Positions 10,004 to 18,497 of a stretch of DNA of 64,000 bases are shown piece after piece. The stretch spans positions 124,001-188,000 of the forward strand of contig NZ_CCEJ010000005.1 of NCBI RefSeq assembly GCF_000750955.1. The letters are read 5' to 3'. The stretch comes from Criblamydia sequanensis CRIB-18 (lineage in GTDB: Bacteria; Chlamydiota; Chlamydiia; Chlamydiales; Criblamydiaceae). The translations under genes were made by a program, and so were the position numbers. The number at the start of each line of letters is the position of its first letter. Positions within the stretch are counted from its first letter, which is position 1. Under the pieces are notes generated by a model, which had not been told where the DNA came from, made no database searches, and saw only the letters and a program-made list of their open reading frames with translations.

Positions 10004-13000
10004 TTAATTTACTTTCGAGATCACCATGTCCACAGACTCTCCATTAAGATCCCAGGTTATCCCCTTTAGATCCTGATCAAAAGTCACATCTCTTGCGAGG
10101 ACTTCCCCTTTGATATAGTCCTTATGGAGCCCGAAACTTTGTTTAACCCTATCGCTTGCTTTCATTGAAAGATGAATGCGATCTGTGACGTTAAAATTCA
10201 GATCGCGTCTCATGGTATTGACTTTATTCACAATTTCACGAGCTAAAGCTTCCATTATGAGCTCTTCTGTCAGCTCGGTATCAAGGGCTAAAGTCATATC
10301 GCTTTCAGTTGTAGCTACAAGACCCTCTTTGACCTCTCTTCTGACTTCGATATCTTCTTTTGAAAACTCAATTTCTTCTCCATCGATGTTTAAGACAAAG
10401 AGCTTATCTTGGGAAAGAATATCCTCTAATTCTTTTGAACTAAAAGCTTCCATGGCAGCTTTTACTTTGTTCATTTTGTTTCCAAGCCTTTTTCCAAGGC
10501 GGGGAAAATTAGGTTTTGCAAAAAGCTTCACAAAAGCAGATTCATCTTTTGCAAATTCTACTTTTTTAACGTTGAGCTCTTCCTCAATAAGGTGCTTATT
10601 TTTTTCGAGCCGCTTTAATGTCTTTTGATCTTTGGAGATTAGAGTGGCCTTTAAAAGGGGCTGTCTCACTTTTAATTTAACCTCTTTTCTTAAGGCATGT
10701 CCTAAACTTACCGCTTTTTGGATAGCTGCCATGGCCTCCTCTAACTCTATATCTCTTGACTCCTCATGATAGCCAGGAAACTTGCATAAATGAACAGAAT
10801 CCGGCATATCCTGGGTCTTCAGGTTTCTATAAATTGACTCTGAAAGAAAAGGAATAAAAGGCGCCGATAGCTTAGAGAGTTCTAAAAGAACTTGATAGAG
10901 CGTTGAGAAAGCAGATCTTCTATCTTCAGTATCTTCCTCTTCCCAGAATCTTCTTCTAGACCGTCTGATATACCAATTCGTTAAATCTTCAACAAATCCG
11001 ACAAAGGGCTCAACGGCTCTACTTAAATCGTAGTCGTTCATGCCAAGCTCAACTTCATGGATGAGTTTATTAAGACGTGATACTATCCAACGATCTAACG
11101 AAGAGTCAGGTTTTTTGCTTAAGGCATCTTTTGAGGGCTTCCAGTTATAAATCTTCGCGTAAGTGACAAAGAAGCTGTAAGCATTCCAAAAAGGGATAAG
11201 AATCTGTCTTAAAACAAGCTCAACGCCGCTTTCTTTAAAGCAAAGATCATCCCCTTTCACAGCTTGGCTATGCATCATATAAAGACGAACTGCGTCAGCA
11301 CCATATTTACGCACCACTTCCATGGGGTCAGGGTAATTTCTAAGACGCTTGCTCATCTTCGCGCCATCTTCTGCTAAAATAATGCCGTTGACGACCACAT
11401 TTTTAAAAGCAGGCTTATCAAAAAGGGCTGCTGCCAATATTGTGAGGGTGTAAAACCAGCCTCTTGTTTGATCCAAGCCTTCAGCGATGAAATCGGCTGG
11501 AAATTGCCCTTCAAACTTATCTTTATTCTCAAAAGGATAGTGAATTTGAGCATACGGCATAGACCCGGATTCAAACCAGCAATCGAAAACTTCGGGGATG
11601 CGTTTAAAAATCTTTCCATTTTTCTTAAATGTAAGGCCGTCTATAAAATGACGATGGAGATCGTTAATTTTTTCACCGGTCAGCTCTTCTAATTCTTTGA
11701 TGCTTCCGACCACTTCAATAGATCCGTCCTCGGCTCTCCAGATAGGTATAGGGGTTCCCCAATATCTATTTCGGCTTATTGACCAGTCTCTTGCCCCTTC
11801 AAGCCATTTTCCAAAACGGCCATGCTTGATGTGGGCGGGGGTCCAGTGGATTTGGTCATTTGCTTTGAGAAGCTTATCTTTTATTTTTTCAACGGCTACA
11901 AACCAGGTTGTGACGACTTTATAGATAAGAGGCGTGTCTGAGCGCCAGCAAAAGGGGTATCTGTGATGGATGGTGGCTTGATGAAAAAGCCTTCCATCAG
12001 CTTTTATTCTTTTGGCAATGTCTTTATCGGCGTCTTTGACAAAAAGTCCCTCGTATTCGGGCACTTCTTTTAAAAATTGCCCATTATTGTCCACGGGGCA
12101 GACAAGGCCGATCCCAGCTTTTTCGCAGGCATAAAAGTCAAGTTCGCCAAAAGCTGGAGCTGCATGAACTAGCCCTGTACCATCATCTAGGGTAACTTGA
12201 GGCTCCATGATTACTTTAAAGGATTCTTTCTCGTGATCCTTATAAAAATAGTTAAAGGGAGGGATATATTTCTTTCCCTCTAAGGCTTTTCCTTTAAACC
12301 GCTCCAGGATTTCATATTCTTCGGGGTCCTTAAAACAGAAAGAAAGACGAGACTCCCCTAGTATAAAAAACTTGCCGCTCTTCTTTTCTCTCACTTTAAC
12401 GTAATCAATCTCAGGCCCGGCTAATATAGCCAGGTTGGAAATGAGCGTCCAGGGCGTTGTGGTCCATATTAGAAATGCGGTTTCAGGATCTTCTTTTAAG
12501 GGCATGGCGACGGTTAATGAGGGGTCATCCACATCTTTATAGTTTTCTCCGGCTTCAAAATTAGAAAGAGGGGTGCCGAGTTTTGCTGAAAAAGGCATGA
12601 CTTTATAGCCTTCGTAGACAAGACCTAATTCATAAAGTCTTTTAAAGACCCAAAAGACAGTTTCCATAAAAGAAAGGTCCATGGTGCGGTAGGTTTGATT
12701 AAAATCAACCCATCTGCCCATCCTTGTCACTACGGATTTCCATTCGGCGGTGTAGCGAAGAACAATTTTGCGGCACTCTTCGTTGAATTTAGCGATCCCG
12801 AAGTCATCAATTGCCCGGGCGCCCGAGAGATTAAAGCTTTTCTCGATCTCATTTTCGATGGGGAGGCCGTGGCAGTCCCAGCCAAAGCGTCTTTCAACGC
12901 AAAAACCTTTCATGGTTTTGTATCTTGGGATGACATCTTTAATCGTCCCGGCAAGTAGGTGGCCATAGTGAGGAAGACCTGTTGCAAAAGGCGGCCCGTC

Positions 13001-13129
13001 ATAAAAACTAAAGGGAGGGCTGTCGCGCCTGCTCTCAATTGAGCGCTCAAAAATTTGATTTTCTTCCCAAAATTTCAAAACAGCGAGTTCTCGGTCGGAA
13101 AAAGATTCGTTTTTTAATTCCTCAAACAT
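10004..13129 (-). CDS. ileS: Isoleucyl-tRNA synthetase
   Basis: This 1041-aa class I aminoacyl-tRNA synthetase charges tRNA-Ile in the cytoplasm. The signature HIGH is present as HYGH at residues 54-57 (within YDGPPFATGLPHYGH), and KMSKR lies near residues 591-595. The large inserted editing domain lies between them, and an anticodon-binding region follows (WYIRRSRRRFW). The length, and a C-terminal extension with no zinc finger that I can see, match the long eukaryote-like IleRS known from chlamydiae. The ATG at 13129 has AAGGGAA upstream. It is monocistronic, ending at the shared terminator. Confidence 0.97.
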   Translation of the reverse strand: MFEELKNESFSDRELAVLKFWEENQIFERSIESRRDSPPFSFYDGPPFATGLPHYGHLLAGTIKDVIPRYKTMKGFCVERRFGWDCHGLPIENEIEKSFNLSGARAIDDFGIAKFNEECRKIVLRYTAEWKSVVTRMGRWVDFNQTYRTMDLSFMETVFWVFKRLYELGLVYEGYKVMPFSAKLGTPLSNFEAGENYKDVDDPSLTVAMPLKEDPETAFLIWTTTPWTLISNLAILAGPEIDYVKVREKKSGKFFILGESRLSFCFKDPEEYEILERFKGKALEGKKYIPPFNYFYKDHEKESFKVIMEPQVTLDDGTGLVHAAPAFGELDFYACEKAGIGLVCPVDNNGQFLKEVPEYEGLFVKDADKDIAKRIKADGRLFHQATIHHRYPFCWRSDTPLIYKVVTTWFVAVEKIKDKLLKANDQIHWTPAHIKHGRFGKWLEGARDWSISRNRYWGTPIPIWRAEDGSIEVVGSIKELEELTGEKINDLHRHFIDGLTFKKNGKIFKRIPEVFDCWFESGSMPYAQIHYPFENKDKFEGQFPADFIAEGLDQTRGWFYTLTILAAALFDKPAFKNVVVNGIILAEDGAKMSKRLRNYPDPMEVVRKYGADAVRLYMMHSQAVKGDDLCFKESGVELVLRQILIPFWNAYSFFVTYAKIYNWKPSKDALSKKPDSSLDRWIVSRLNKLIHEVELGMNDYDLSRAVEPFVGFVEDLTNWYIRRSRRRFWEEEDTEDRRSAFSTLYQVLLELSKLSAPFIPFLSESIYRNLKTQDMPDSVHLCKFPGYHEESRDIELEEAMAAIQKAVSLGHALRKEVKLKVRQPLLKATLISKDQKTLKRLEKNKHLIEEELNVKKVEFAKDESAFVKLFAKPNFPRLGKRLGNKMNKVKAAMEAFSSKELEDILSQDKLFVLNIDGEEIEFSKEDIEVRREVKEGLVATTESDMTLALDTELTEELIMEALAREIVNKVNTMRRDLNFNVTDRIHLSMKASDRVKQSFGLHKDYIKGEVLARDVTFDQDLKGITWDLNGESVDMVISKVN

Positions 13130-13339
13130 GGAAATTCCCTTTTCTAGAAGCGGCTCTTGCTCTAAGGCAAGTTTATTTTTTAATAATTTAATTCTTTTGC
13201 ATAAAGTATACTAAATGGTGCAGATACACACAATGTATACGTTACGTTTAACTCGTAGGTTATACAGAGTGCAGCGTTTTACTAAAATGCTGTAAATGTC
13301 ATCATTTCATGCAAATACTTCAAATTATTCACCGGCTTA

Positions 13340-13395
13340 GATCTTATCCCCCTATAAGATCCCTATTGAGTAATAATTTTGTCTCTCTGTATAAT
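13340..13395 (+). promoter_or_regulatory. Probable ssrA promoter with upstream inverted repeat
   Basis: TATAAT at 13390-13395 is a perfect -10 box, with TTGAGT at 13366-13371 as a -35 box at 18-bp spacing. Transcription would start about 20-25 nt before the mature tmRNA 5' end. Directly upstream, GATCTTAT and ATAAGATC (13340-13361) form an 8-bp inverted repeat around six pyrimidines, possibly an operator or an unrelated hairpin. The rest of 13130-13340 holds no recognisable gene. Confidence 0.6.
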
Positions 13396-13420
13396 TAAGG
13401 TATCAAAAAGTCCCGTTTTT

Positions 13421-13815
13421 GGGGGTGTACTGGTTTCGACTAGGAAATCAAGTATTGATTGCATGCAGAGGGAGTCGGTTGGCCTCTTTAAAAAACCGGC
13501 AAAGCAATAAATGCTAAAGAAGACAAAGTACTCTCAGTTAATTTTGCTGAGGCAGTAGCAGCATAAGCTTTAATTAGCTTCATCTGCTCCGGACGCTTAA
13601 AATTCACCAAGGGTTTTAGGCTGCGCCGTTATTTTACTTGGTATGACTTTAGGAGGCTTAAAGCTTTCAGCCGTCTTGGAGTCGAGATCTAATGAAAGCT
13701 GGCTCTTTCTTTTTGCCGCATCTTCATAGGGAAAGGGTTCTATTAAAAGATGCTAAGCATGTAGTGGTTAATATGTAGTTTGCTTAGGACGAGAGTTCGA
13801 TTCTCTCCACCTCCA
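13421..13815 (+). ncRNA. ssrA: Transfer-messenger RNA (tmRNA)
   Basis: The 5' end GGGGGTGTACTGGTTTCGAC and the 3' end GAGAGTTCGATTCTCTCC followed by ACCTCCA are diagnostic. GGGGGTG pairs with CACCTCC (one G-U) to form the acceptor stem, with discriminator A; the CCA tail is not encoded (TTA follows). The tag reading frame starts at the GCT at 13513 and ends at the TAA at 13564-13566, giving AKEDKVLSVNFAEAVAA. The Ala-Ala end is the expected protease signal, although VAA replaces the common LAA. tmRNA with SmpB rescues stalled ribosomes. Confidence 0.97.
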
Positions 13816-13818
13816 TTA

Positions 13819-13860
13819 AAACAAGGGGCTTCAGTTTTATGACTGAAGCCTTTTGTTTTT
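13819..13860 (+). terminator. Terminator of ssrA
   Basis: GGCTTCAGT pairs with ACTGAAGCC around TTTATG, extended by weaker AAAACAAGG/CTTTTGTTTT pairing, and followed by a T-run. It begins a few bases after the tmRNA 3' end. Confidence 0.88.
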
Positions 13861-13894
13861 AGTGACATATAGCACGAAATTCAAGTCGAAAAAT

Positions 13895-13935
13895 CTAGCT
13901 GCGTAAAGCTCACTTACGCAAATTTTACGCACTAG
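13895..13935. repeat. Alternative hairpin with three GCGTAA-type arms
   Basis: TGCGTAA and TTACGCA (13900-13920) form a perfect 7-bp hairpin. A second, overlapping pairing joins CTAGCTGCGTAAA with TTTACGCACTAG (one bulged C, 13895-13935). The two structures are mutually exclusive. It lies between the ssrA terminator and a decayed gene. It could be an operator, an attenuator or an integration relic; no function can be assigned. Confidence 0.4.
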
Positions 13936-14027
13936 ACTGCATGAAAGTACAGTAAAACTCTCTTGGTTTTTGGGATTTTTATGCTATACTGTCGTGAAAA
14001 GAAAAAGAAATTAAGCCCAACCTATCT

Positions 14028-14515
14028 ATGAAAAATACTTACCCAAAAAAGTTTGCACTGATTGGCCTTCCAGGAAGTTGAAAGTCTACATTTGCCTCCA
14101 AGCTTGGCAAAATCTTAGATATCCCAGTTCATCACCTGGACCGACATATGTTCGAGCCTGGGGGGAAGAAAAGGAGTAAGAATTCATAGAAACTCAAAAG
14201 GCTATGCTGGAGAAAAAGCCTGGATCGTAGAGGGATGTTCATTTTCGACTATTGAAATGAGATTTGCTAAAGCTGACGTTCTAATATATTTCCACTTTTC
14301 CCAATTTGTCTGTTTCTGGAGGTTTTTCAAAAGGTTGTTTAACTATAAAAGAATTTTGGAGGCTTACGGGCCATCAACTGGGAACTCTTGAAGTACACCT
14401 GGAACTTTGATAAAAAAAAAGAGACCGAATTGAAGAGCTCAGAGAAAAATATCCTCAGACTGATTTTCTTATTTTCAGAAATCAAAAAGATGCAGATCTT
14501 TTCTTAAAGCAGAGC
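14028..14515 (+). pseudogene. Decayed P-loop kinase (adenylate kinase / topology-modulation FlaR-like)
   Basis: From the ATG at 14028 the protein begins MKNTYPKKFALIGLPGS, then a TGA replaces the Walker A glycine codon before KSTFASKLG. Further on, the family's typical parts appear in different frames: VHHLDRHMFEPGG, then a frame change, EFIETQKAML, WIVEGCSFSTIEMRF, KADVLIYFHF with FWRFFKRLF, and a C-terminal RIEELREKYPQTDFLIFRN. This order is that of small P-loop kinases of the FlaR/AAA_17 group (family knowledge). At least one in-frame stop in the P-loop and several indels mean it cannot make an active enzyme. Confidence 0.75.
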
Positions 14516-14746
14516 ACTAATTTTATAGAACGAGAGCATACGTTAGAGCTAATTAATGAATCAAATTCTCATATTTTCGATGAGTTAGCTCAGGATTACG
14601 AAGATGAATTTTCCCTCACTTCGGGAAAAAAGAAAAATCAAGATGGAAAATACTCGATAGACGTCGGTTGGCGTTTTCCAAATCTCGGCTACTATTGGAA
14701 AGAAGGCTCAAAGATAATTGGCTTTTCTATAAAAGGTCCATCTTGA
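14516..14746 (+). pseudogene. Fragment of a second protein, probably GNAT acetyltransferase, in frame with the kinase remnant
   Basis: The frame that ends the kinase remnant (DADLFLKQ) runs on without a stop into NFIEREHTLELINESN and then DYEDEFSLTSGKKKNQDGKYSIDVGW, followed by YYWKEGSKIIGFSIKGPS and TGA. The second part resembles the N-terminal half of COG5628-type acetyltransferases (D-E-F-S, then YW and a GF-type strand). The acetyl-CoA-binding part is missing. Either a decayed fusion or two neighbouring genes that lost the spacer; the family call is tentative. Confidence 0.5.
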
Positions 14747-14771
14747 AACAAGGGCGGAAAGAAACAAAATT

Positions 14772-15248
14772 ATGAAAAAAGAAATTGCTGTAAGAGATTA
14801 TCGTCCAGAGGATGTTCAGGCTTTGGCAAACATCTTTTTCAATACAATCCACAAGATTAACATTCAACACTACACAGAAGAGCAAGTAGATGTTTGGGCG
14901 CCTACCTCAAGTTTAGAAACGGAAGGATGGGCAAAAAAATTCCCTAGGACTAAGCCCATTGTCGCCACTTTCAGAGACGAGATCGTTGGATTTGCTGAAT
15001 TCGAGCCAAACGGCCATATCGATTGCTTTTATTGTCATCACGAGTGGATTGGGAAAGGCGTTGGATCAGCTCTTATGAAAGAAATCCTTCAAAGAGCGAA
15101 AAACAGTCATATCCACCTCATTTTTGCTGAAGTTAGCATCAACGCAAAGCCATTTTTTGAAAAATGGGGATTCAGAATCGTAACTCAACAAACGATCGTT
15201 AGAAAGGACGTTGAGCTAACAAATTTCAAAATGGAACGAACAGTCTAA
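14772..15248 (+). CDS. GNAT-family N-acetyltransferase
   Basis: This 158-aa protein has the complete GNAT fold order: an N-terminal RDYRPEDVQALANIFF helix, strands IVATFRDEIVGFAEF, the acetyl-CoA loop WIGKGVGSALMKEIL near residues 92-106 (the Q/RxxGxG/A motif as GKGVGS), and the C-terminal FFEKWGFRI. It would transfer an acetyl group from acetyl-CoA to an unknown amine. It starts 25 nt after the pseudogene and has a weak ribosome binding site. It lies inside the suspected tmRNA-flanked island. Confidence 0.85.
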   Translation: MKKEIAVRDYRPEDVQALANIFFNTIHKINIQHYTEEQVDVWAPTSSLETEGWAKKFPRTKPIVATFRDEIVGFAEFEPNGHIDCFYCHHEWIGKGVGSALMKEILQRAKNSHIHLIFAEVSINAKPFFEKWGFRIVTQQTIVRKDVELTNFKMERTV

Positions 15249-15275
15249 CCTTTCTTTTTCTCTTATGTGACTTTT

Positions 15276-15309
15276 GTGACACCTCTGACTCATTGAGGAG
15301 AGGCGTCAC
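15276..15309. terminator. Hairpin between convergent GNAT and FAD-monooxygenase genes
   Basis: GTGACACCTCT and AGAGGCGTCAC pair at 10 of 11 positions around a 12-nt loop. There is no strong T-run, so it is a terminator-like structure and may stabilise the 3' ends of two convergent transcripts. Confidence 0.45.
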
Positions 15310-15360
15310 ATTCGGGGTTTATCGTCACAAATAGGAAGGCATGCATATTTGTCTTTACGA

Positions 15361-16422
15361 TTATCTTACTTCTGCGGCTGGGATTGTTGGTTCCAAGGTC
15401 AACCTATTAGCAACATCCTTCATTTGCTTTTTTCCCATTTCATTGAAGTATTGGATAATTCTTTTTGGCAAAATTCTCATTAAATAGAGTTGAATCTTCA
15501 TACGTATTGAAGACTGTGTGAAAGCTTGTTGATTATTTTCGGCAAGATCTTGCGAAGCTTCAACGAGATTTCTCATGGCTTTTTCATAACTTTCAAAAGC
15601 AAGGGCATAATCTCCATTCGACTCGTCAATTTCTCTTGCTAAAACATAAGCTCCAATCATAGCAAGGCTTGTTCCCATTGCTTGAACCGAATGAGCGGCA
15701 TCTCCAATAAGCGCGACCCGTCCTTTAGACCAACAGGGCATTCTGACCTGGGCGATGGAATTGAAATAGCAATCGTTACTCTCTTTCATTAGAGAAACAA
15801 GGAGAGGAACTTCCCAACCTAAACCTTGAAACTCGTTTTCAAATATCGCTTTTAAATTATCAACAGAAAGCGCCACGTCCTCAGATTTAAACACAAGACA
15901 TGCATAAGAATGATTTCCTACTGCATAAGCTGTAGCTAGTTTTCCACTATCAAAATAAACAATTTCGCAACGCTCGAGTTCAAAAATATTTGGGATGGGG
16001 AAGACGCAAAATTGAATACCATATCTCTTTAGAAATGTTGCATCTTCTCCAAAAGCCAATCGTCTCACATTCGAGTATTGTCCATCTGCCCCCACCACAA
16101 TATCAAACTCTCTCGGTTCCATCTGTTCAAAATGAACCATCTTTCCATCTATATTTGTGATGGAATCACCGTAAATGATTTCAATCTCACCCACTTTTTT
16201 AGACAAGATTTGAGCAAGATCCCATCGATTAATTTCTATTTCTCCTTCTGAAGAGTGCCCTAAAATATCTCCATCAAAATCAAAGACCTTCTGACCAGAA
16301 GACACAAATTTAGAGCACACGAGATTCACGTTAGCTTCTAAGAGATCTTCATAAATCCCCATTCTTTTTGCCACCTCAAGAGCTGTGCCACGCACGTCAA
16401 CTTTGTAACCACCCCCTCTCAC
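15361..16422 (-). CDS. FAD-dependent monooxygenase, TetX/UbiH-like (open part; 5' end out of frame)
   Basis: This 353-aa frame starts at a GTG (MRGGGYKVDV) inside the FAD domain. The GADGQYSNVRR motif lies near residues 110-120 and the second FAD motif LIGDAAHSVQAMGTSLAM near 238-255, so it is a flavoprotein hydroxylase like those that modify aromatic compounds or antibiotics (TetX group, family knowledge). The Rossmann start (KILISGAGIAGFTLAYWL) is in this same frame just upstream but has no start codon: TAA precedes it and no ATG, GTG or TTG lies between. It is divergent from the TetR gene at 16734 and probably controlled by it. Without the frameshift described next, no complete FAD-binding enzyme can be made. 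Confidence 0.8.
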   Translation of the reverse strand: MRGGGYKVDVRGTALEVAKRMGIYEDLLEANVNLVCSKFVSSGQKVFDFDGDILGHSSEGEIEINRWDLAQILSKKVGEIEIIYGDSITNIDGKMVHFEQMEPREFDIVVGADGQYSNVRRLAFGEDATFLKRYGIQFCVFPIPNIFELERCEIVYFDSGKLATAYAVGNHSYACLVFKSEDVALSVDNLKAIFENEFQGLGWEVPLLVSLMKESNDCYFNSIAQVRMPCWSKGRVALIGDAAHSVQAMGTSLAMIGAYVLAREIDESNGDYALAFESYEKAMRNLVEASQDLAENNQQAFTQSSIRMKIQLYLMRILPKRIIQYFNEMGKKQMKDVANRLTLEPTIPAAEVR

Positions 16423-16634
16423 ATAAGGATATTTTTCGATAATAGTTGGAGAAAAACCTCGCTGTTTTAACCAGTAGGCCAGTGTAAAACCCGCAATTCC
16501 AGCACCCGATATAAGAATTTTTTTATCTTCATCATTACTGCCTTACCGTATATTTCTGTTTGTGCCTCTAAAGAGGCTAAGTTCATAATTGGAAATGCAG
16601 CCAAAACAAATGCGAAAAATTTCTTTATGAGCAT
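16423..16634 (-). other. Displaced 5' end of the FAD monooxygenase (single-base frameshift in A7, possible signal peptide)
   Basis: A frame from the ATG at 16634 (AAAGG 5 nt upstream) reads MLIKKFFAFVLAAFPIMNLA, a signal-peptide-like leader, then TEIYGKAVMMKIKK, and then leaves the monooxygenase frame. At 16518-16524 the minus strand has a run of seven A. Adding one A would fuse MMKIKK to ILISGAGIAGFTLAYW and restore a full FAD-domain protein of about 425 aa. This is either a real inactivating or phase-variable frameshift, or a sequencing error in a homopolymer. Confidence 0.65.
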
Positions 16635-16671
16635 ACTTGCCTTTCCCATGAAAATAATCAATTAATCGTCA

Positions 16672-16714
16672 GTATCATAACACTTGACCGACCGTCGGTC
16701 AAGTGTTATGATAC
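16672..16714. promoter_or_regulatory. 43-bp palindrome, probable TetR operator
   Basis: Arms GTATCATAACACTTGACCGAC and its exact complement flank one central C, giving a perfect 43-bp inverted repeat. The core TTGACCGAC...GTCGGTCAA matches the common operator style of TetR/AcrR regulators. It sits in the divergent intergenic region, 20 bp before the TetR gene and about 40 bp before the monooxygenase leader, so it can repress both. Confidence 0.85.
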
Positions 16715-16733
16715 ACTACAAAAGGATGAACCC

Positions 16734-17333
16734 ATGACAAAGCCTATAAATCGAAAGAACGAGATTCTTAAAGTGGCTCGAAACCTATTCTTAACCAAGG
16801 ATTATGATAAAGCAACCATGGGAGACATCATGGATGCCTTAGAAATTGCCAAAGGCACTATATATCATTATTTTAGGTCTAAGGAAGCCCTGTTTGAGGC
16901 AGTCATCGAAGATATAGTTGAAGAAAATATTAAGCACATGAGGACTTTGGTAAAGAATACCCCAAAGAATGCCTTAGAAAAAATCCAACTTCTGGTGAAT
17001 GCGGGAAATATTTCCCAAGAGAACGAAAAGATACTAGAGCAGCTTCACAAACCTGCTAACGACGCTTTGCATAGCCGACTCCTTGCAGCTACTTTGATGA
17101 AACAGGCTCCTCTATATGCAGAAATAATCCAACAAGGTTGCGCTGAGGGAATTTTCAAAACAGAAGTTCCTCTCGAATGCGCAGAGTTTATCCTTTCAGC
17201 AATTCAATTTCTTACAGATATGGGAATTTATCCTTGGACAGAACAAGATTTGAAACGACGCATGCAAGCTTTTCCGATATTAATTGAACGGCTGTTACAA
17301 GCCCCGCCTGGATCTTTTCAATTTCTTGTTTGA
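16734..17333 (+). CDS. TetR/AcrR-family transcriptional regulator
   Basis: This 199-aa protein has the typical N-terminal helix-turn-helix (residues about 26-49, ATMGDIMDALEIAKGTIYHYF), followed by an alpha-helical ligand domain. AAGGA precedes the ATG by 7 nt. It is divergent from the FAD monooxygenase and next to a long palindrome, the standard layout for a repressor that controls itself and a neighbouring detoxification enzyme. The ligand is unknown. Confidence 0.92.
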   Translation: MTKPINRKNEILKVARNLFLTKDYDKATMGDIMDALEIAKGTIYHYFRSKEALFEAVIEDIVEENIKHMRTLVKNTPKNALEKIQLLVNAGNISQENEKILEQLHKPANDALHSRLLAATLMKQAPLYAEIIQQGCAEGIFKTEVPLECAEFILSAIQFLTDMGIYPWTEQDLKRRMQAFPILIERLLQAPPGSFQFLV

Positions 17334-17534
17334 TTCTTTCGATAAATAATAGAGGTCTCTCTGTTTAGGACGATTTCCCTAAATATGAATAAGTACCGCT
17401 TCTATTTAAGGAGCAAACCCCTCTCTGTTTTTCTAAGGTGCTCGTTCCATCACCTGGGAGTCCTATTAACTTTCTGAGAGGCAGTCAATACACTTGGGAT
17501 CTTGATTCTGCTCAAATCAAAAGTTCTGAGTGAG

Positions 17535-17548
17535 TCTCTCCACCTCCA
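17535..17548 (+). repeat. Copy of the tmRNA 3' end (candidate attachment-site remnant)
   Basis: TCTCTCCACCTCCA is identical to the last 14 nt of ssrA (13802-13815), and 16 of 17 bases match when extended by GA-N. The T-arm is not intact, so this is not a second tmRNA. Direct repeats of a tRNA/tmRNA 3' end typically flank integrated islands; here they bracket about 3.7 kb. Confidence 0.5.
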
Positions 17549-17596
17549 AATCACTTCTTTTATACAACAAAAACTTTAGATGAGCTCTTCAGATTT

Positions 17597-17804
17597 CCGA
17601 GTTCGTTTTGCAGGTAAACCTGTCTGGTTTACCAAAAAGCGATCTCGTAAAGATAAGAGTTTCGCTAAAGTTTTTTGTCTATAAAAGAGGGATTTGGGGG
17701 TGGAAACCTCCAATTTTTTCCTTTGTACAATGATAATCTTTATAAGCTTTCCCGATTCACTTTGTTGGTAAACCTATCCGTTTACCAAAAGCGATCTCGT
17801 GAAG
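17597..17804 (+). repeat. Imperfect direct repeat with conserved GGTAAAC hairpin
   Basis: Two copies (about 17597-17653 and 17750-17804) share the order TTCxGATT, a hairpin (GGTAAACC-tgtct-GGTTTACC at 17613-17633; GGTAAAC-ctatcc-GTTTACC at 17767-17786), then AAAAGCGATCTCGT-AAGAT. The stem is kept although the loop differs, which suggests selection on structure or recent duplication. Confidence 0.55.
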
Positions 17805-18497
17805 ATGATCCGGCTTTTTCTTGCCTGTAACTCGAAACTTCTCTTTACGTAAATGGAGCAAAATGTCACCTAATACAATCGAAAAAATTCAAGCTACCTT
17901 CCTAAAAGAACGCACTGAGCTATTTAAAGGAGATTAAAGAAAAAAATCGTAACTTCCAGGTAAAAGTGGCTTTATCGGTAAATCATGAACTCGTCAATTT
18001 TAATGAAAATAAGCTCCAAAATCCATCTCAAGCATAAAGGTGAAGGAGGGGAAGCTGAAACGATTGAAAATCTAGTAAAGGACTCAAGTCTTCTTTTCCA
18101 AATAGAAGGGCTTCTCTTCGACAATATCAAATTCAGGGTTCAATTCGCAAAGGAGTATCCAGAATTTGCAATTAGCCAACAGGTTTTAAAGTGGTAGGAT
18201 TTCTCAAATTCTACATGCAAAGGACTTTTGAATAGGTTTAGGAATGTACCAACGATTTCTTTATAAAAATAGTCGGCGAGGTCTTCTCTCATCCCTAAAA
18301 TTCCACAATTTCAGATCCTGTTTCTTGAAATATCTTCTAAAGTCGAGAAATTTTATATATGTTGATGCACTTAAATTTCTGAATAAGAGAATGTTGAGCC
18401 ATCCTAATGAAATCGACTTGATCTGCTTATCCGTGTTGCCCTTAGGTGCGCTTTTCCTAGCTTGTCTATAATTAGAACCCAAGGGAGTTTTCGAATT

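Larger units (their letters stand above)
17334..18497. other. Gene-poor, degenerate stretch
   Basis: No intact gene is supported here. It contains a tmRNA-3'-end-like motif and a duplicated hairpin (listed separately). From the ATG at 17870 a frame (MSPNTIEKIQATFLKE) breaks by frameshift into KEKNRNFQVKVALSVNHELV and later pieces up to 18197, which looks like one decayed gene of unknown family. Overlapping short frames on both strands near 18244-18482 have no recognisable content. Confidence 0.5.

Noticed and set aside
17518-17548. A second tmRNA gene
   Set aside because: Only the last 14-17 nt match; the T-arm and the rest are missing.
17985-18482. Small proteins of 70-75 aa on both strands
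   Set aside because: Overlapping opposite-strand frames with no domain or good ribosome site; better seen as decayed DNA.
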